Shown in pieces: positions 16,775 through 26,037 of a stretch of DNA of 53,430 nt. Under the pieces are notes generated by a model. It did no database searches, had not been told where the DNA came from, and saw only the letters and a list, made by a program, of their open reading frames with translations. Location: positions 1-53,430 of the forward strand of contig ONAJ01000014.1 of the NCBI GenBank assembly GCA_900315775.1, given 5' to 3'. Every line of letters starts with the position of its first letter. Position 1 is the stretch's first letter. The translations under genes and the position numbers were made by a program. The DNA is from an uncultured Prevotella sp. Its GTDB lineage: Bacteria; Bacteroidota; Bacteroidia; Bacteroidales; Bacteroidaceae.

Positions 16775-18109
16775 ATGATGAAGAAGATTGTTGTTTTAGG
16801 AGCTGCGGAGAGTGGAGCAGGTGCCGCAGTGTTAGCAAAGGTAAAGGGCTTCGACGTGTTTGTTTCCGATATGGGAAGCATTCGCGACAACTATAAGAAA
16901 CTCCTTGATGACCACCAGATAGAGTGGGAGGAAGGACAGCATACAGAGGAGCGTATTCTCGCTGCCGACGAGGTGATAAAGAGTCCGGGAATCCCTGATA
17001 CTGCACCGATGATAAAGAAAATCATTGAGCGCAACATCCCTATAATCAGTGAGATTGAGTTTGCGGGTCGCTATACCAACTCCAAGATGATATGCATTAC
17101 CGGAAGTAATGGTAAGACGACAACAACGTCGCTCATCTATCACATCTTTAAAGATGCAGGATACGATGTTGGTCTTGCAGGAAATATCGGTCGCAGTCTT
17201 GCCCTTCAGGTAGCAGAGGAGCCACATGAATACTATGTCATTGAGCTCAGCTCGTTCCAGTTGGATAATATGTACGACTTCCGTGCTAATGTAGCGGTGT
17301 TGCTCAATATTACTCCTGACCACCTGGACCGCTACGACTTCAAGATGCAGAACTACGTCGATGCGAAGATGCGTATCACCCAGAACCAGACATCCGACGA
17401 TGCCTTCATCTATTGGAACGACGACCCCATTATACAGCGAGAGCTTGAGAAATATGACATCAAAGCTGTAAAGTTGCCTTTCTCGGAACTCAAGGAGAAG
17501 GGAAGCATAGGATATATTGAAGAAGGACAGTACAAGATAGAATATCCCACTCCGTTCAATATGGAACAAGAGGAGCTGTCGCTGACAGGAAAGCATAACA
17601 TCTACAACTCGCTGGCTGCAGGAATAGCATCTAAGGTGTCGGGCATTAAGAATGAGGTTATCCGCAAGAGTCTCAGCGACTTCCCCGGTGTGGAGCATCG
17701 TCTGGAGAAGGTTACTACCGTTCGTGGTGTGCAGTATATCAACGACTCAAAAGCAACCAACGTCGATGCATGCTGGTATGCACTTGAGAGTATGAAGACA
17801 CCAACCATACTCATCATCGGCGGTAAGGACAAGGGTAACGACTATGAGCCGATAAAGGACCTTGTGCGTCAGAAGTGTGCCGGTCTGGTATATCTCGGTG
17901 CCGACAACAAGAAGCTGCATGACAATTTCGACGCTTTAGGCATCCCTGTTCGCGATACTCACTCTATGAAGGAGTGTGTGGAGGCGTGCTACGAGATGGC
18001 AGAGCCGGGAATGACAGTACTGCTGAGTCCCTGTTGTGCCAGCTTCGACCTCTTCAAGAATATGGAAGACCGAGGAGAACAGTTTAAGACATTAGTAAGA
18101 AACCTATAA
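16775..18109 (+). CDS. murD: UDP-MurNAc-L-Ala:D-Glu ligase MurD
   Basis: A 444-residue Mur ligase: N-terminal Rossmann domain (VVLGAAESGAGAAVLA, about 6-21), ATP loop GSNGKTTTT at 110-118, and a C-terminal domain with INDSKATNVDACWYAL near residue 323. It adds D-glutamate in the cytoplasm. It starts 4 nt after mraY, and its stop directly precedes the ftsW ATG. Either of two consecutive ATG codons could start it. Confidence 0.96.
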   Translation: MMKKIVVLGAAESGAGAAVLAKVKGFDVFVSDMGSIRDNYKKLLDDHQIEWEEGQHTEERILAADEVIKSPGIPDTAPMIKKIIERNIPIISEIEFAGRYTNSKMICITGSNGKTTTTSLIYHIFKDAGYDVGLAGNIGRSLALQVAEEPHEYYVIELSSFQLDNMYDFRANVAVLLNITPDHLDRYDFKMQNYVDAKMRITQNQTSDDAFIYWNDDPIIQRELEKYDIKAVKLPFSELKEKGSIGYIEEGQYKIEYPTPFNMEQEELSLTGKHNIYNSLAAGIASKVSGIKNEVIRKSLSDFPGVEHRLEKVTTVRGVQYINDSKATNVDACWYALESMKTPTILIIGGKDKGNDYEPIKDLVRQKCAGLVYLGADNKKLHDNFDALGIPVRDTHSMKECVEACYEMAEPGMTVLLSPCCASFDLFKNMEDRGEQFKTLVRNL

Positions 18110-19384
18110 ATGATAGATCAATTTCTAAAGCTGAAGATAAAGGGCGATGGAATCATTTGGGCTGTGTATTTCATCCTCTGTGCGGTGAGTATCATCGAGG
18201 TGTATAGCTCGTCGAGCGGACTAAGCTACAGGAGCGGAAACTACTTCGAACCGGTACTGCGTCACGCAGGACTTATGTTCGTGGGACTATGCCTCCTTGT
18301 GGGTACTATGAATATAAAGTGCAAGTACTTTAAGATAGTCACTCCGTTCGCCCTGTTGATATCATTTATTATGCTCATCGCAGTACTCGCCGTCGGACAA
18401 TCTACCAACGGTGCTCAGCGATGGATAGGTCTTTTCGGTTTCCAGTTTCAGCCCTCAGAACTTGCCAAAGGAGCTATAGTACTCGCTGAGGCACAGATAC
18501 TCAGTGCTATGCAGACGCCCGACGGTGCTGACCGCAGAGCATTCAAATATATAGCTTATGTAAGTATTCCCTTCGTGCTGCTCATTGCTTTGGAGAACCT
18601 CTCTACGGCGATGCTCCTTTGTGTCACTATCTTTGCTATGATGTTCATCGGCAGGGTGCCAAAGGCGATACTCGGAAAGATTCTCGGAGGTGTTATGCTG
18701 GCAGGAGCACTCTTCGTAGCAGTTGTTATGGCGGCGGGTACGGAGAAAACGGAAGAGCCTGTAGCAGCAGAGACGAATACTATGACGCTCACAGAGTCTG
18801 CTCCGAAACCGGAGAAGAGTGGTGGGGTGTCAAAAATATTCCACCGTTTCGGTACGTGGAAGTCAAGAATAAATAAGTTCCTAAGTAGTAAAGAGGTGTC
18901 GCCAGACTCTTTTGACATCGACAAGGATGCGCAGGTAGCACACGCTAACATAGCTATCGTGTCGTCGAATGTTGTGGGTGTGGGACCAGGTAACTCCGTG
19001 CAGCGCGACTTCCTGTCGCAAGCATATTCCGACTTCATCTATGCCATCATAATCGAGGAGATGGGTGTTTGGGGAGCTGGTGCAGTATGTCTTCTCTACA
19101 TAATCCTGCTGTTCCGTACTGCTGTGATTGCCAACAGATGCTCCAATGCGTTCCCTGCTCTTCTCATCATGGGTATAGCCCTGTTGCTCGTCACACAGGC
19201 TATGTTCAATATGATGGTAGCAGTAGGTCTGGCACCAGTAACAGGACAGCCGCTACCCCTTATAAGTCGAGGAGGAACATCGACGATTATGAACTGCGTT
19301 TATATAGGAATTATTCTCAGTGTAAGCTACTCGGCAAAGAAACGTGAAGACGATCCGGTAACTCAAAGAGTTACATCGAAATAA
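18110..19384 (+). CDS. ftsW: Lipid II polymerase FtsW
   Basis: A 424-residue SEDS glycosyltransferase with about ten membrane helices. SEDS signatures are QRWIGLFGFQFQPSELAKGAIV near residue 103 and GVGPGNSVQRDFLSQAYSDFIYAII near 290, which includes the catalytic-loop region, then PLISRGGTS near the C-terminus. A large soluble loop of about 70 residues (about 207-280, rich in Glu, Thr and Lys) replaces the short loop of E. coli FtsW. It polymerises septal glycan with FtsI. It abuts murD with no gap. Confidence 0.95.
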   Translation: MIDQFLKLKIKGDGIIWAVYFILCAVSIIEVYSSSSGLSYRSGNYFEPVLRHAGLMFVGLCLLVGTMNIKCKYFKIVTPFALLISFIMLIAVLAVGQSTNGAQRWIGLFGFQFQPSELAKGAIVLAEAQILSAMQTPDGADRRAFKYIAYVSIPFVLLIALENLSTAMLLCVTIFAMMFIGRVPKAILGKILGGVMLAGALFVAVVMAAGTEKTEEPVAAETNTMTLTESAPKPEKSGGVSKIFHRFGTWKSRINKFLSSKEVSPDSFDIDKDAQVAHANIAIVSSNVVGVGPGNSVQRDFLSQAYSDFIYAIIIEEMGVWGAGAVCLLYIILLFRTAVIANRCSNAFPALLIMGIALLLVTQAMFNMMVAVGLAPVTGQPLPLISRGGTSTIMNCVYIGIILSVSYSAKKREDDPVTQRVTSK

Positions 19385-19424
19385 TAAATATCGTTAAACA
19401 TTAGGGAATTAGATAATTTTTTCT

Positions 19425-19432
19425 TATTTTTG
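19425..19432 (+). promoter_or_regulatory. Possible internal promoter before murG
   Basis: TATTTTTG fits the -7 consensus in the 73-nt gap after ftsW, with an AT-rich stretch upstream but no clear TTTG at 19-20 nt. It is the only sizeable gap within the dcw cluster after mraY, so a secondary promoter for murG-ftsZ is plausible. Confidence 0.4.
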
Positions 19433-19457
19433 CCAACTAAAATAAAACAGTTATAAA

Positions 19458-20570
19458 ATGGATAGAGAACTTCGAGTGATAATAAGTGGAGGAGGAACAG
19501 GTGGACACATCTTTCCAGCTATATCCATTGCCAACGCGATAAAGTCCGAACACCCTGAGGCAAAGATACTTTTCGTAGGTGCTTTGGGACGTATGGAGAT
19601 GCAGCGTGTTCCTGCGGCAGGCTACGAGATTGTTGGTCTGCCTATTCAGGGTTTCGACCGCAAGAATCTCCTTCGCAACATCAAGGTGCTCTACAAAATA
19701 TGGAAGTCGCAGCAGATGGCAAAGAAGATTATTCGCGATTTCCGTCCTATGGTTGCTGTGGGTGTTGGAGGCTATGCTTCCGGACCAATGCTGAACCAGT
19801 GTGCTGCGATGGGTGTCCCCTGTCTTATTCAGGAGCAGAACTCATACGCTGGCGTTACAAATAAGATTCTTGCAAAGAAGGCTGCAAAGATATGTGTTGC
19901 CTACGACGGTATGGAACGTTTCTTCCCGGAGGATAAGATTATCCTTACAGGAAATCCCGTCCGTCAGTCGTTGCTTGAGACTACTATAAGCAAGACGGAA
20001 GCACAGAAGTCCTTCGGACTGAAGTCCGCCACAAAGACCATCCTCATCGTGGGCGGTTCACTCGGTGCACGCACCATCAATGAGAGTGTGCTTGGTCATC
20101 TTGATGACATCGCAAAGAGTGGTGTTCAGGTGTTGTGGCAAACAGGAAAGTACTATAGTGCAGAGATTGCTGAGCGACTGCAGAAGGCGGGAAAGCCGGA
20201 GAACCTCGTTGTCAGTGATTTCATTACCGACATGGGTGCAGCCTATCGCGCTGCCGACTTGGTAATAAGTCGTGCCGGAGCAAGTAGTATTTCCGAATTC
20301 TGTCTTCTCGGCACACCCGTCATCCTTGTTCCGTCACCAAATGTGGCAGAAGACCACCAGACGAAGAACGCTATGGCGCTGGTAAAGCGCGACGCTGCTA
20401 TCTATGTCAGCGACGCTGAGGCTCCCGAACGAGTTATAGCCCTCGCCATAGAAACAGTTAAGGACGACGCCCGACTGAACACACTGAGTGAGAATATATT
20501 GACACTCGGCCTTCCTAACTCAGCGAAGGTTATTGCCGACGCTGTGGTGGAACTGGCAACGAAGGGCTAA
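19458..20570 (+). CDS. murG: Lipid II synthase MurG
   Basis: A 370-residue GT-B glycosyltransferase with the N-terminal glycine loop SGGGTGGHIFPA at 10-21, and C-terminal donor-site motifs GGSLGARTINE near 201 and SRAGASSISEFCLLGTPVILVP near 271. It transfers GlcNAc from UDP-GlcNAc to lipid I on the cytoplasmic face of the inner membrane. It has standard length and is followed by murC after 22 nt. Confidence 0.96.
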   Translation: MDRELRVIISGGGTGGHIFPAISIANAIKSEHPEAKILFVGALGRMEMQRVPAAGYEIVGLPIQGFDRKNLLRNIKVLYKIWKSQQMAKKIIRDFRPMVAVGVGGYASGPMLNQCAAMGVPCLIQEQNSYAGVTNKILAKKAAKICVAYDGMERFFPEDKIILTGNPVRQSLLETTISKTEAQKSFGLKSATKTILIVGGSLGARTINESVLGHLDDIAKSGVQVLWQTGKYYSAEIAERLQKAGKPENLVVSDFITDMGAAYRAADLVISRAGASSISEFCLLGTPVILVPSPNVAEDHQTKNAMALVKRDAAIYVSDAEAPERVIALAIETVKDDARLNTLSENILTLGLPNSAKVIADAVVELATKG

Positions 20571-20592
20571 GAAGTTTAAAAGGTAAGAAGTT

Positions 20593-21975
20593 ATGAAATT
20601 AGAAAAGATACAATCTGTTTACTTCGTAGGCATCGGCGGCATAGGAATGAGCGCCATAGCCCGCTATTTCCTTCAGAAGGGAATGGTTGTCGGCGGTTAC
20701 GACAAGACACCGTCGGCACTTACCATACAACTGGAGAAGGAAGGGGCGCTGATTCACTACGAAGATAACGTCAATGCAATACCTCAGGCATGTAAGATGG
20801 CGGATCACACCCTTGTGATTTATACGCCGGCAATACCTGCTGACCATAGCGAATTGGTATATTTCCAGGAGAACGGTTTCGACGTGGAGAAGAGAGCCCA
20901 GGTGCTGGGACTGCTCACACAATCAAACAAAGGACTTTGTTTCGCTGGTACTCACGGTAAGACGACAACGTCAACAATGTGTGCACACATAATGCATCAG
21001 GGTGTCATCGACTGCAACGCTTTCCTTGGAGGTATCTCAAAGAACTACGGTACGAACTACATCCTCAGCAAGAAGAGTAAGTATGTGGTTATTGAGGCCG
21101 ATGAGTTCGACCGTTCTTTCCACTGGTTGCGTCCTTGGATGAGTGTCATAACAAGTACCGACCCGGACCACCTGGATATCTACGGCACAAAAGAGGCTTA
21201 TCTTGAGAGTTTCCGTCACTATACAACACTCATTCAACCCGGTGGTGCTCTCATCATTCACACAGGTCTTGAGGTAAAGCCTGAGGTTCAGGATGGTGTG
21301 CGTACATATACCTATGGACGTGATAAAGGCGACTTCCACGCTGAGAATGTGAAGATAGGCGAGGGTAGCATCACCTTTGACTTCATATCACCATTGGAGA
21401 GTGTGACGAATATCTCTCTTGGTCAGCCCATACCTATCAATATAGAGAATGGTATCGCCGCAATGGCGATGGCACAGTTGAACGGCTGTTCTTCCGAGGA
21501 GTTGCGCTATGGTATGAAGACCTACGGAGGTGTTGACCGTCGTTTCGACTTCAAGATTAACACTCCGAAGATGGTATTCCTCAGCGACTATGCTCACCAT
21601 CCGAAAGAGATTTACCAGAGTGCGAAGAGTATTCGTGAGCTGTACAAGAACCGTCGTATAACAGCAATTTTCCAGCCTCACCTCTACACCCGTACACGCG
21701 ACTTCTACAAGGAGTTTGCTGATGCGTTGAGTCAACTCGACCAGGTGGTGCTCACAGAGATATATCCTGCTCGTGAAGAACCAATCCCCGGAGTAACCTC
21801 AGAACTTATCTATGACAATCTCCGAGAGGGTGTTGAGAAGGAAATGATAAACAAGGCCGACGTGCTCGACTTCGTTGAGAAGAACGATTTCGACGTACTC
21901 GTCGTACTTGGTGCAGGCGACCTCGACAACGATGTCCCTGAGATAGAAAAGATTCTTAGAAAGAAGTTAAGTTAA
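20593..21975 (+). CDS. murC: UDP-MurNAc:L-alanine ligase MurC
   Basis: A 460-residue Mur ligase: nucleotide-sugar-binding GIGGIGMSAIA at 13-23, ATP loop GTHGKTTT at 119-126, and the C-terminal YAHHPKEI segment near 335. It attaches the first stem residue. The murC-ftsQ junction is 5 nt, so the two are coupled. Confidence 0.96.
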   Translation: MKLEKIQSVYFVGIGGIGMSAIARYFLQKGMVVGGYDKTPSALTIQLEKEGALIHYEDNVNAIPQACKMADHTLVIYTPAIPADHSELVYFQENGFDVEKRAQVLGLLTQSNKGLCFAGTHGKTTTSTMCAHIMHQGVIDCNAFLGGISKNYGTNYILSKKSKYVVIEADEFDRSFHWLRPWMSVITSTDPDHLDIYGTKEAYLESFRHYTTLIQPGGALIIHTGLEVKPEVQDGVRTYTYGRDKGDFHAENVKIGEGSITFDFISPLESVTNISLGQPIPINIENGIAAMAMAQLNGCSSEELRYGMKTYGGVDRRFDFKINTPKMVFLSDYAHHPKEIYQSAKSIRELYKNRRITAIFQPHLYTRTRDFYKEFADALSQLDQVVLTEIYPAREEPIPGVTSELIYDNLREGVEKEMINKADVLDFVEKNDFDVLVVLGAGDLDNDVPEIEKILRKKLS

Positions 21976-21980
21976 CAGAT

Positions 21981-22766
21981 ATGCAGAAGATTAGTCTGAA
22001 GAAATCCATAATAGTGCTGCTGGACCTGCTGCTCGCAGTCTATCTCGTCTTCGCTATGACTTCGTTCAGTCATCCTGACGAGTCGAAGAAGGTGTGCACA
22101 GACGTGAGCATCAATATTGCTGACGGCGCTACCTATGGTTTCCTGAAGGCTAAAGACATAAAGACCATCCTTGAACGTAAGAAACTATATCCTTACCATC
22201 AGAAACTCGACGAGGTTAATCCACGAATCATTGAGGATGCGCTGAAGGTGGGTTCGTTCATAAACACTGCGGAGTGTTACAAGACTCAGGACGGTCATGT
22301 ATATATTAATGTTACTCAGCGTCTGCCGATAGTTCGTGTAAAGAACGACAGGGACGAAGACTACTACGTTGACGATCAGGGCAGTGTGATGCCGACGAGT
22401 CGTTATACCAGCGACCTCATCATCTGTACCGGAAATATCAGTCAGGCTTTCGCCAAGACTCACCTCGTATATCTCGTTGAGGCTATTATGGCAAATAAGA
22501 TGTGGTTTAACCTTGTTGAACAGATAAACGTGCTACCTAATCAGGGCATAGAGATTGTTCCCCGCGTGGGAAACCATGTGGTGTATTTAGGTCAGTTGCC
22601 TCGGGCAAAACAAAACAGCGTCCGTCGCCAGCTGATAACAGAAATGATAAACTCCAAGATGACACGTCTGGAGAAGTTCTATCGCTACGGACTCTCTCAG
22701 GCTGGGTGGAACAAATATAAGTACATCAATCTTGAGTTCGATAATCAAATAGTTTGTAAGAAATAA
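21981..22766 (+). CDS. ftsQ: Cell division protein FtsQ
   Basis: A 261-residue bitopic protein: short cytoplasmic tail, transmembrane helix at about 8-28, then a POTRA-like region (about 40-110, with VNPRIIEDALKVGSFINTAECYKT) and a beta domain (VRVKNDRDEDYYVDDQGSVMP from about 117). It links the Z ring to the septal synthase through FtsL and FtsB. Identified by topology, the VDDQG motif and its place between murC and ftsA. Confidence 0.9.
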   Translation: MQKISLKKSIIVLLDLLLAVYLVFAMTSFSHPDESKKVCTDVSINIADGATYGFLKAKDIKTILERKKLYPYHQKLDEVNPRIIEDALKVGSFINTAECYKTQDGHVYINVTQRLPIVRVKNDRDEDYYVDDQGSVMPTSRYTSDLIICTGNISQAFAKTHLVYLVEAIMANKMWFNLVEQINVLPNQGIEIVPRVGNHVVYLGQLPRAKQNSVRRQLITEMINSKMTRLEKFYRYGLSQAGWNKYKYINLEFDNQIVCKK

Positions 22767-22785
22767 TAAAAATAGTATAACATAT

Positions 22786-24222
22786 ATGGCAGCAAAGGAT
22801 TTTATAGTAGCTATTGAGCTCGGCTCCTCAAAAGTAACGGGTATTGCCGGCAAGAAGAATATGGATGGAAGTATGTCTATCCTCGCCGTCGTTACCGAAG
22901 ACTCTTCCACTTTCATACGTCGTGGTATAGTCTATAATATTGATAAGACCTCACAGTGCATTTCCAACATTGTACAGAAACTGAAGAACATTCTGAAGAC
23001 CAATATTGCCTATGTTTATGTTGGTGTTGGCGGACAGTCTATACGCTGTCTCAAAAACGTCATCGTGAAGAACCTTCCTGCAGACACTATAGTAAGCCAG
23101 GAGATGGTTGACGAACTGATGGACGGCAATCGCAATATGACTTATCAGGATCAGGAAATTCTTGGTGCTGCCACACAAGAATATAAGGTTGACAACCAGT
23201 ACCAGTTAGACCCTGTAGGAATACAGTGCGAACGTCTGGAGGGTAACTTCCTGAACATCCTTTGGCGCAAGCAGTTCTACCGTAGCCTCAATAAGTGCTT
23301 CGATATGGCTGGTGTCGCAGTAGCTGAGATGCGTTTGGCACCTCTGGCTCTTGCCGACAGCGTGCTCACAGAGGTTGAGAAACGTTCTGGATGTCTGCTC
23401 GTGGACCTTGGTGCCGACACTACTACCGTCAGCGTGTACTATAAGAACATCCTGCGCCACTTGGTTGTTATTCCACTTGGAGGAAACAATATCACAAAGG
23501 ATATCGCCTCTCTCCAGATGGACGAGTCGGTAGCCGAGAATATGAAGCGTAAGTACGGCTCTGCATACACAGAGAACAACGAAATAGACAATCAGCTGAT
23601 GTTGCCTATCGATAGCGAACGCTCAATAGAGAGTCGTAAGTTCATCGACATCGTAGAAGGTCGTGTACTCGAGATTGTTGAGAACGTGTGGTATCAGGTT
23701 CCTGCAGAGTATGCTAACGACAGACTCCTCGGCGGTATTATCCTTACTGGTGGCGGCTCAAACCTTAAGAACATAGAAACAGCTTTCCGCAACCACACCC
23801 ACGTGGAGAAGATACGTACAGCAAAGTTCGTTACACAGACAATAACTGCAAAAGATCCTATCATTACCGATCGTGACGGTTCTATGAATACCGTACTTGG
23901 AATCCTTGCTAAGGGCTCTATGAACTGTGCCGGACCAGAGGTTGATCCTAACGCAGGACTCTTTGACGAACAGCAACCGGTAACAACAGGCGAGATACAC
24001 CGTGAGCCACGAAACATTCGTGATATAGACAGCGGTGTGGTACTCACAGAGGCAGAGAAGGAAGCTCACGAGCGACTTCGTAACGATGCCGCAGCAAAGG
24101 TAGCAGAGTCTGGTGTAACAGAAGGTGCTGAGGAAGAAGAGACAAAGGAAGAGGATAAAATATCGGGAGTAAGAAAGAGCTTGAAGCGCTTCTTCGTTAA
24201 CCTCCTGAAAGAAGACGAGTAA
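22786..24222 (+). CDS. ftsA: Cell division protein FtsA
   Basis: A 478-residue actin-fold ATPase with phosphate-1 motif VAIELGSSKVTGIAG at 9-23, phosphate-2 region LVDLGADTTTVSV near 205 and the adenosine motif GGIILTGGGSNLKNIE near 315. A C-terminal extension (about 390-460) leads to an amphipathic helix (KSLKRFFVNLLKED at the end) that should anchor it, and hence FtsZ, to the inner membrane. The start codon is 19 nt after ftsQ. Confidence 0.95.
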   Translation: MAAKDFIVAIELGSSKVTGIAGKKNMDGSMSILAVVTEDSSTFIRRGIVYNIDKTSQCISNIVQKLKNILKTNIAYVYVGVGGQSIRCLKNVIVKNLPADTIVSQEMVDELMDGNRNMTYQDQEILGAATQEYKVDNQYQLDPVGIQCERLEGNFLNILWRKQFYRSLNKCFDMAGVAVAEMRLAPLALADSVLTEVEKRSGCLLVDLGADTTTVSVYYKNILRHLVVIPLGGNNITKDIASLQMDESVAENMKRKYGSAYTENNEIDNQLMLPIDSERSIESRKFIDIVEGRVLEIVENVWYQVPAEYANDRLLGGIILTGGGSNLKNIETAFRNHTHVEKIRTAKFVTQTITAKDPIITDRDGSMNTVLGILAKGSMNCAGPEVDPNAGLFDEQQPVTTGEIHREPRNIRDIDSGVVLTEAEKEAHERLRNDAAAKVAESGVTEGAEEEETKEEDKISGVRKSLKRFFVNLLKEDE

Positions 24223-24244
24223 AAATAATAAAACATAGACATAT

Positions 24245-25570
24245 ATGACAGACGATATTTTTGACGCATTAGATTTCGGCGAACCCGAGAAAGAGAAAAG
24301 TATTATCAAGGTCATCGGCGTCGGTGGTGGTGGTGGCAACGCCGTCAATCACATGTATCGCGAAGGCATTCACGACGTATCGTTCGTGCTGTGCAACACT
24401 GATAATCAAGCGCTCAACGACAGTCCTGTCCCCATCCATCTACAGCTGGGAAAGGAAGGTCTTGGAGCAGGTAATAAACCTGAGAAGGCTCGCGAGGCTG
24501 CCGAAGAGAGCATAGAAGATGTTCGTAATATGCTCAACGACGGCACCAAGATGGCGTTTATCACTGCTGGTATGGGAGGTGGAACAGGAACAGGTGCCGC
24601 CCCAGTCATTGCTCGCGTCTCTAAAGAGTTGGGCATCCTCACGGTAGGTATAGTAACAATACCTTTCCGCTTCGAGGGTCCAAAGAAGATTGACCAGGCT
24701 CTTGACGGCGTCGAGGAGATGTCAAAGCATGTTGATGCCCTCCTCGTAATAAATAATGAACGCCTGCGCGAGATCTATCCGGAGCTGTCAATACTCGACG
24801 CCTTCGGCAAGGCTGACGACACGCTGTCAGTAGCAGCGAAGTCTATCGCAGAGATCATTACCGTTCACGGACTCATCAACCTTGACTTCAACGACGTTAA
24901 GACTGTCCTCAAGGATGGTGGCGTCGCTATCATGTCAACGGGTTACGGTGAGGGCGAAGGACGTGTTAAGAAGGCTATCCACGATGCCCTCAACTCTCCG
25001 TTGCTCAACGAAAAGGACGTGTTCAACTCGAAGAAGATACTTCTCTCCATCTCTTTCTGCTCGGACAACCAGAACCAGCAGGGCCTTATGATGGAGGAAA
25101 TGAACGACGTCAACGACTTCATGGCGAAGTTTGGCAGCGACTTCGAGATAAAGTGGGGACTTGCTACCGACCCGGAACTTGGCGACAAGGTGAAGGTTAC
25201 TATCCTTGCAACAGGATTCGGTATCGAAGACATCGACGGTATGAGTGGACACTTCTCAAAGCGCACCCAGGAAGAGGCAGACCGTATTGCACGTGAAGAG
25301 GAAAAAGAGGCAGAGCGTCGTGAACGTCGCAGTCGTTACTACGGTAAGGACGGTAAGACGAGTCAGTATAAACGTCGTCCACACATCTTCATCTTCCGCC
25401 AGGAAGACCTCGACAACGACGACGTCATCGCTGACGTAGAAACATCGCCAACATACAAACGAACCCGACAGATGCTCGACGAGATTCGCAGCAAGGCAGC
25501 GGGCGAGATTAGTGAAAGCAACGACGATGTTCGCGGTGAAGAAATACAAGGAACAATAAAGTTCGCATAA
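24245..25570 (+). CDS. ftsZ: Cell division GTPase FtsZ
   Basis: A 441-residue tubulin homologue: GVGGGGGNAVNHM at 25-37, the GTP signature GGGTGTG at 111-117, and the T7 loop NLDFNDVKTVL near 213. The C-terminal linker (about 330-441) is long, basic then acidic. The usual terminal peptide is hard to recognise and the protein ends GTIKFA. It polymerises into the Z ring. Last gene of the dcw operon, followed by a perfect terminator. Confidence 0.97.
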   Translation: MTDDIFDALDFGEPEKEKSIIKVIGVGGGGGNAVNHMYREGIHDVSFVLCNTDNQALNDSPVPIHLQLGKEGLGAGNKPEKAREAAEESIEDVRNMLNDGTKMAFITAGMGGGTGTGAAPVIARVSKELGILTVGIVTIPFRFEGPKKIDQALDGVEEMSKHVDALLVINNERLREIYPELSILDAFGKADDTLSVAAKSIAEIITVHGLINLDFNDVKTVLKDGGVAIMSTGYGEGEGRVKKAIHDALNSPLLNEKDVFNSKKILLSISFCSDNQNQQGLMMEEMNDVNDFMAKFGSDFEIKWGLATDPELGDKVKVTILATGFGIEDIDGMSGHFSKRTQEEADRIAREEEKEAERRERRSRYYGKDGKTSQYKRRPHIFIFRQEDLDNDDVIADVETSPTYKRTRQMLDEIRSKAAGEISESNDDVRGEEIQGTIKFA

Positions 25571-25573
25571 TAC

Positions 25574-25605
25574 AAGGTAAGGCGCTCACACGAGCGCCTT
25601 ACCTT
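25574..25605 (+). terminator. dcw operon terminator
   Basis: AAGGTAAGGCGCTC (25574-25587) pairs perfectly with its complement at 25592-25605 around the loop ACAC, followed by a T run. With 14 bp and no mismatch it is the strongest intrinsic terminator in the window, four bases after the ftsZ stop. Confidence 0.93.
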
Positions 25606-25638
25606 TTTGTAAATACTTATACCAAGAGACTTCACTGA

Positions 25639-25678
25639 CCTCGCTTAATCGTACCTTTAGATAAGGTACTCTCGCTCG
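25639..25678 (+). repeat. 40-bp direct repeat, left flank of the defence island
   Basis: Identical over 40 bp to 38448-38487. It starts CCTCGCTTAATCG, contains the palindrome TACCTTTAGATAAGGTA and ends CTCTCGCTCG. An imperfect AT-rich hairpin and a promoter follow it at both sites. A diverged relative is at 2483-2522. Confidence 0.9.
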
Positions 25679-25704
25679 AAAGTAAAAATAAATATAGATT
25701 TTAT

Positions 25705-25735
25705 TTTGTACTTTCCTCGCTTAATCGTAACTTTG
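25705..25735 (+). promoter_or_regulatory. Promoter at the left end of the island
   Basis: TTTG (25705-25708), 19 nt, TAACTTTG (25728-25735): full consensus. Predicted start is near 25740, about 298 nt before the helicase ATG, so it drives either a long leader or a separate small RNA. The box is set in CTCGCTTAATCGTA, shared with the murF promoter. Confidence 0.7.
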
Positions 25736-25740
25736 CAACC

Positions 25741-25986
25741 AATCACAGGCATTATGACTTTAGTGAAAGCCGCCTGCGAGACTTTTGTGGAAAAATAATA
25801 ACAGCATTAGCAGTTATTCGGTTTGTCTGAAATGTGAGAGTTTTAGAATACGAACGCGATTGATAAATGCCAATGTCTGCGCTTAGGCGTGGGCATTAAG
25901 CTTGTCAGCGTTCAGGTATCTCTCACAACCACAGACATGATAAGCGTCCACGCTTTCTTCATGTCCATAGGTTGTGACTACCTGAA
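25741..25986 (+). ncRNA. Candidate structured RNA or long folded leader
   Basis: Four hairpins in a row. P1: CAGGC/GCCTG with an inner CTTT/AAAG (25746-25776). P2: AATAAC/GTTATT around 25796-25817. P3: AATGCC (25866-25871)/GGCATT (25892-25897) with inner CGC-TTAG-GCG. P4: TTCAGGTA/TACCTGAA (25911-25918/25979-25986), TCACAACC/GGTTGTGA (25923-25930/25970-25977), GACATGA/TCATGTC (25934-25940/25959-25965) and AAGCG/CGCTT around the loop TCCA. P4 has 28 paired positions per arm in 76 nt. No match to tmRNA, RNase P, SRP RNA or a riboswitch core that I know. No U-run follows, so it may be the 5' part of the helicase mRNA. Confidence 0.55.
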
Positions 25987-26037
25987 AAATCCCGATAAGT
26001 GCTTTTGCCCTTAAATTACCTAAGAAAACATATATCG

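Noticed and set aside
25911-25986. Retron msd hairpin
   Set aside because: The long hairpin would fit, but no reverse transcriptase gene lies anywhere near and the next gene is a helicase.
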